This document shows positions 45,188 to 45,337 of a stretch of 45,337 nt of DNA, in pieces (the stretch's first letter is position 1; the number at the start of each line of letters is the position of its first letter). Source of the stretch: an uncultured bacterium (GTDB lineage Bacteria; Bacillota_I; Bacilli_A; RF39; UBA660); contig CASFPB010000015.1 in NCBI GenBank assembly GCA_949296605.1, positions 1 through 45,337 on the forward strand, read 5' to 3'. The notes beneath the pieces are model-generated. The model was given only the letters and a program-made list of their open reading frames with translations, searched no databases and was not told where the DNA came from. The position numbers and the translations under genes are program-made.

Positions 45188-45337
45188 ATGAACAAGGTAA
45201 ATACTTATCTAAAAAACAAAAAAATATTACTTTTATCTTTACTTTTAATTTTATTTATTGGTGTATCTTTTGCTTATGTAATTGCTCAAATATCTGGGGG
45301 AGCAACAGGTAATGTAAATATAAGTGCAGATACAACA
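45188..45337 (+). CDS. Third DGR-target-like protein, 5' end only
   Basis: The first 50 codons, cut by the window edge, are almost identical to target 1: a basic start, a hydrophobic signal ending VSFAYV, then AQISGGATGNVNISADTT. AGGTAGGTAA precedes the ATG as in target 1. It predicts another TasA-like protein; whether it carries a lectin-like domain and variable repeat cannot be seen. Confidence 0.8.
   Translation, partial: MNKVNTYLKNKKILLLSLLLILFIGVSFAYVIAQISGGATGNVNISADTT

Larger units (their letters stand above)
45118..45337 (+). repeat. Direct repeat copy 2 (continues past the window)
   Basis: Nearly identical to 40172-40391, starting inside the spacer after target 2. The real right end lies beyond the window. 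Confidence 0.9.

Noticed and set aside
40172-45337. Transposon or prophage as the source of the repeats
   Set aside because: No transposase, integrase or phage structural gene is present; repeats coincide with target genes and template, as expected for a DGR.

Overview
The window is very AT-rich chromosomal DNA from a low-GC Bacillota/Bacilli-type bacterium. Housekeeping genes look like Bacilli versions (rnc-smc, yidD, ruvB, queA, folD-glyA, a type VII secretion EssC/YukD pair). Homologues of spore proteins (SpoIVB peptidase, a SpoVID-like LysM protein followed by a YsxE/CotS-like kinase homologue, a YjcZ-like peptide) suggest an endospore former or a descendant of one. TGA is used as a stop (rnc, tmk) and Trp is TGG, so the code is standard. 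My guess is an uncultured gut Bacilli lineage; the sequence does not settle this.

Layout. 1-250: nested inverted repeats, probably a structured RNA. 252-9051: a TasA-like exported protein, a tyrosine recombinase, an ABC-2 transporter pair, a PdaC-like deacetylase, small membrane proteins, an SH3b protein and a Panacea-type toxin-antitoxin-like pair. 9419-11820: four tRNAs (Lys-CTT, Ile-GAT, Glu-TTC, Ser-GCT) around a Cthe_2159-like surface protein and a glycerophosphodiesterase. 11862-18773: a ZnuA-like lipoprotein without its usual metal ligands, YidD, RNase III, a short Smc, peptide deformylase and a FtsW/SpoVE-type SEDS protein. 18836-24665: EssC, YukD and SpoIVB. 24714-27963: an esterase/acyltransferase/zinc-ribbon membrane protein/Nudix operon. 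27991-35992: a GspE/PilB-type ATPase, then a long run with ruvB, folD, glyA, a double-length ThyX-like protein, tmk and queA. GlyA and FolD handle one-carbon folate, the ThyX-like protein would make dTMP, and Tmk phosphorylates it. 35999-40151: three tandem paralogous kinase-like genes facing a SpoVID/YsxE pair.

The most notable region is 40172-45337, a diversity-generating retroelement (DGR). It holds two C-type-lectin-like target proteins with variable repeats (41748-41844 and 44846-44939), a MutS-domain-I-like accessory gene, a DGR-type reverse transcriptase and a template repeat (43375-43465). Between the template and the second target's variable repeat, 15 of 18 substitutions are at template adenines, the DGR signature. 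The locus looks disabled in place. The reverse transcriptase has an out-of-frame internal deletion that removes the YxDD active-site region, the accessory gene is frameshifted near its 5' end, and the template has one AAC codon fewer than either variable repeat. A 220-bp segment covering the leader and first codons of target 1 recurs at the window's right end and starts a third target-like gene. The targets are anchored or exported; target 1 carries a TasA-like domain also seen alone in the first gene of the window.
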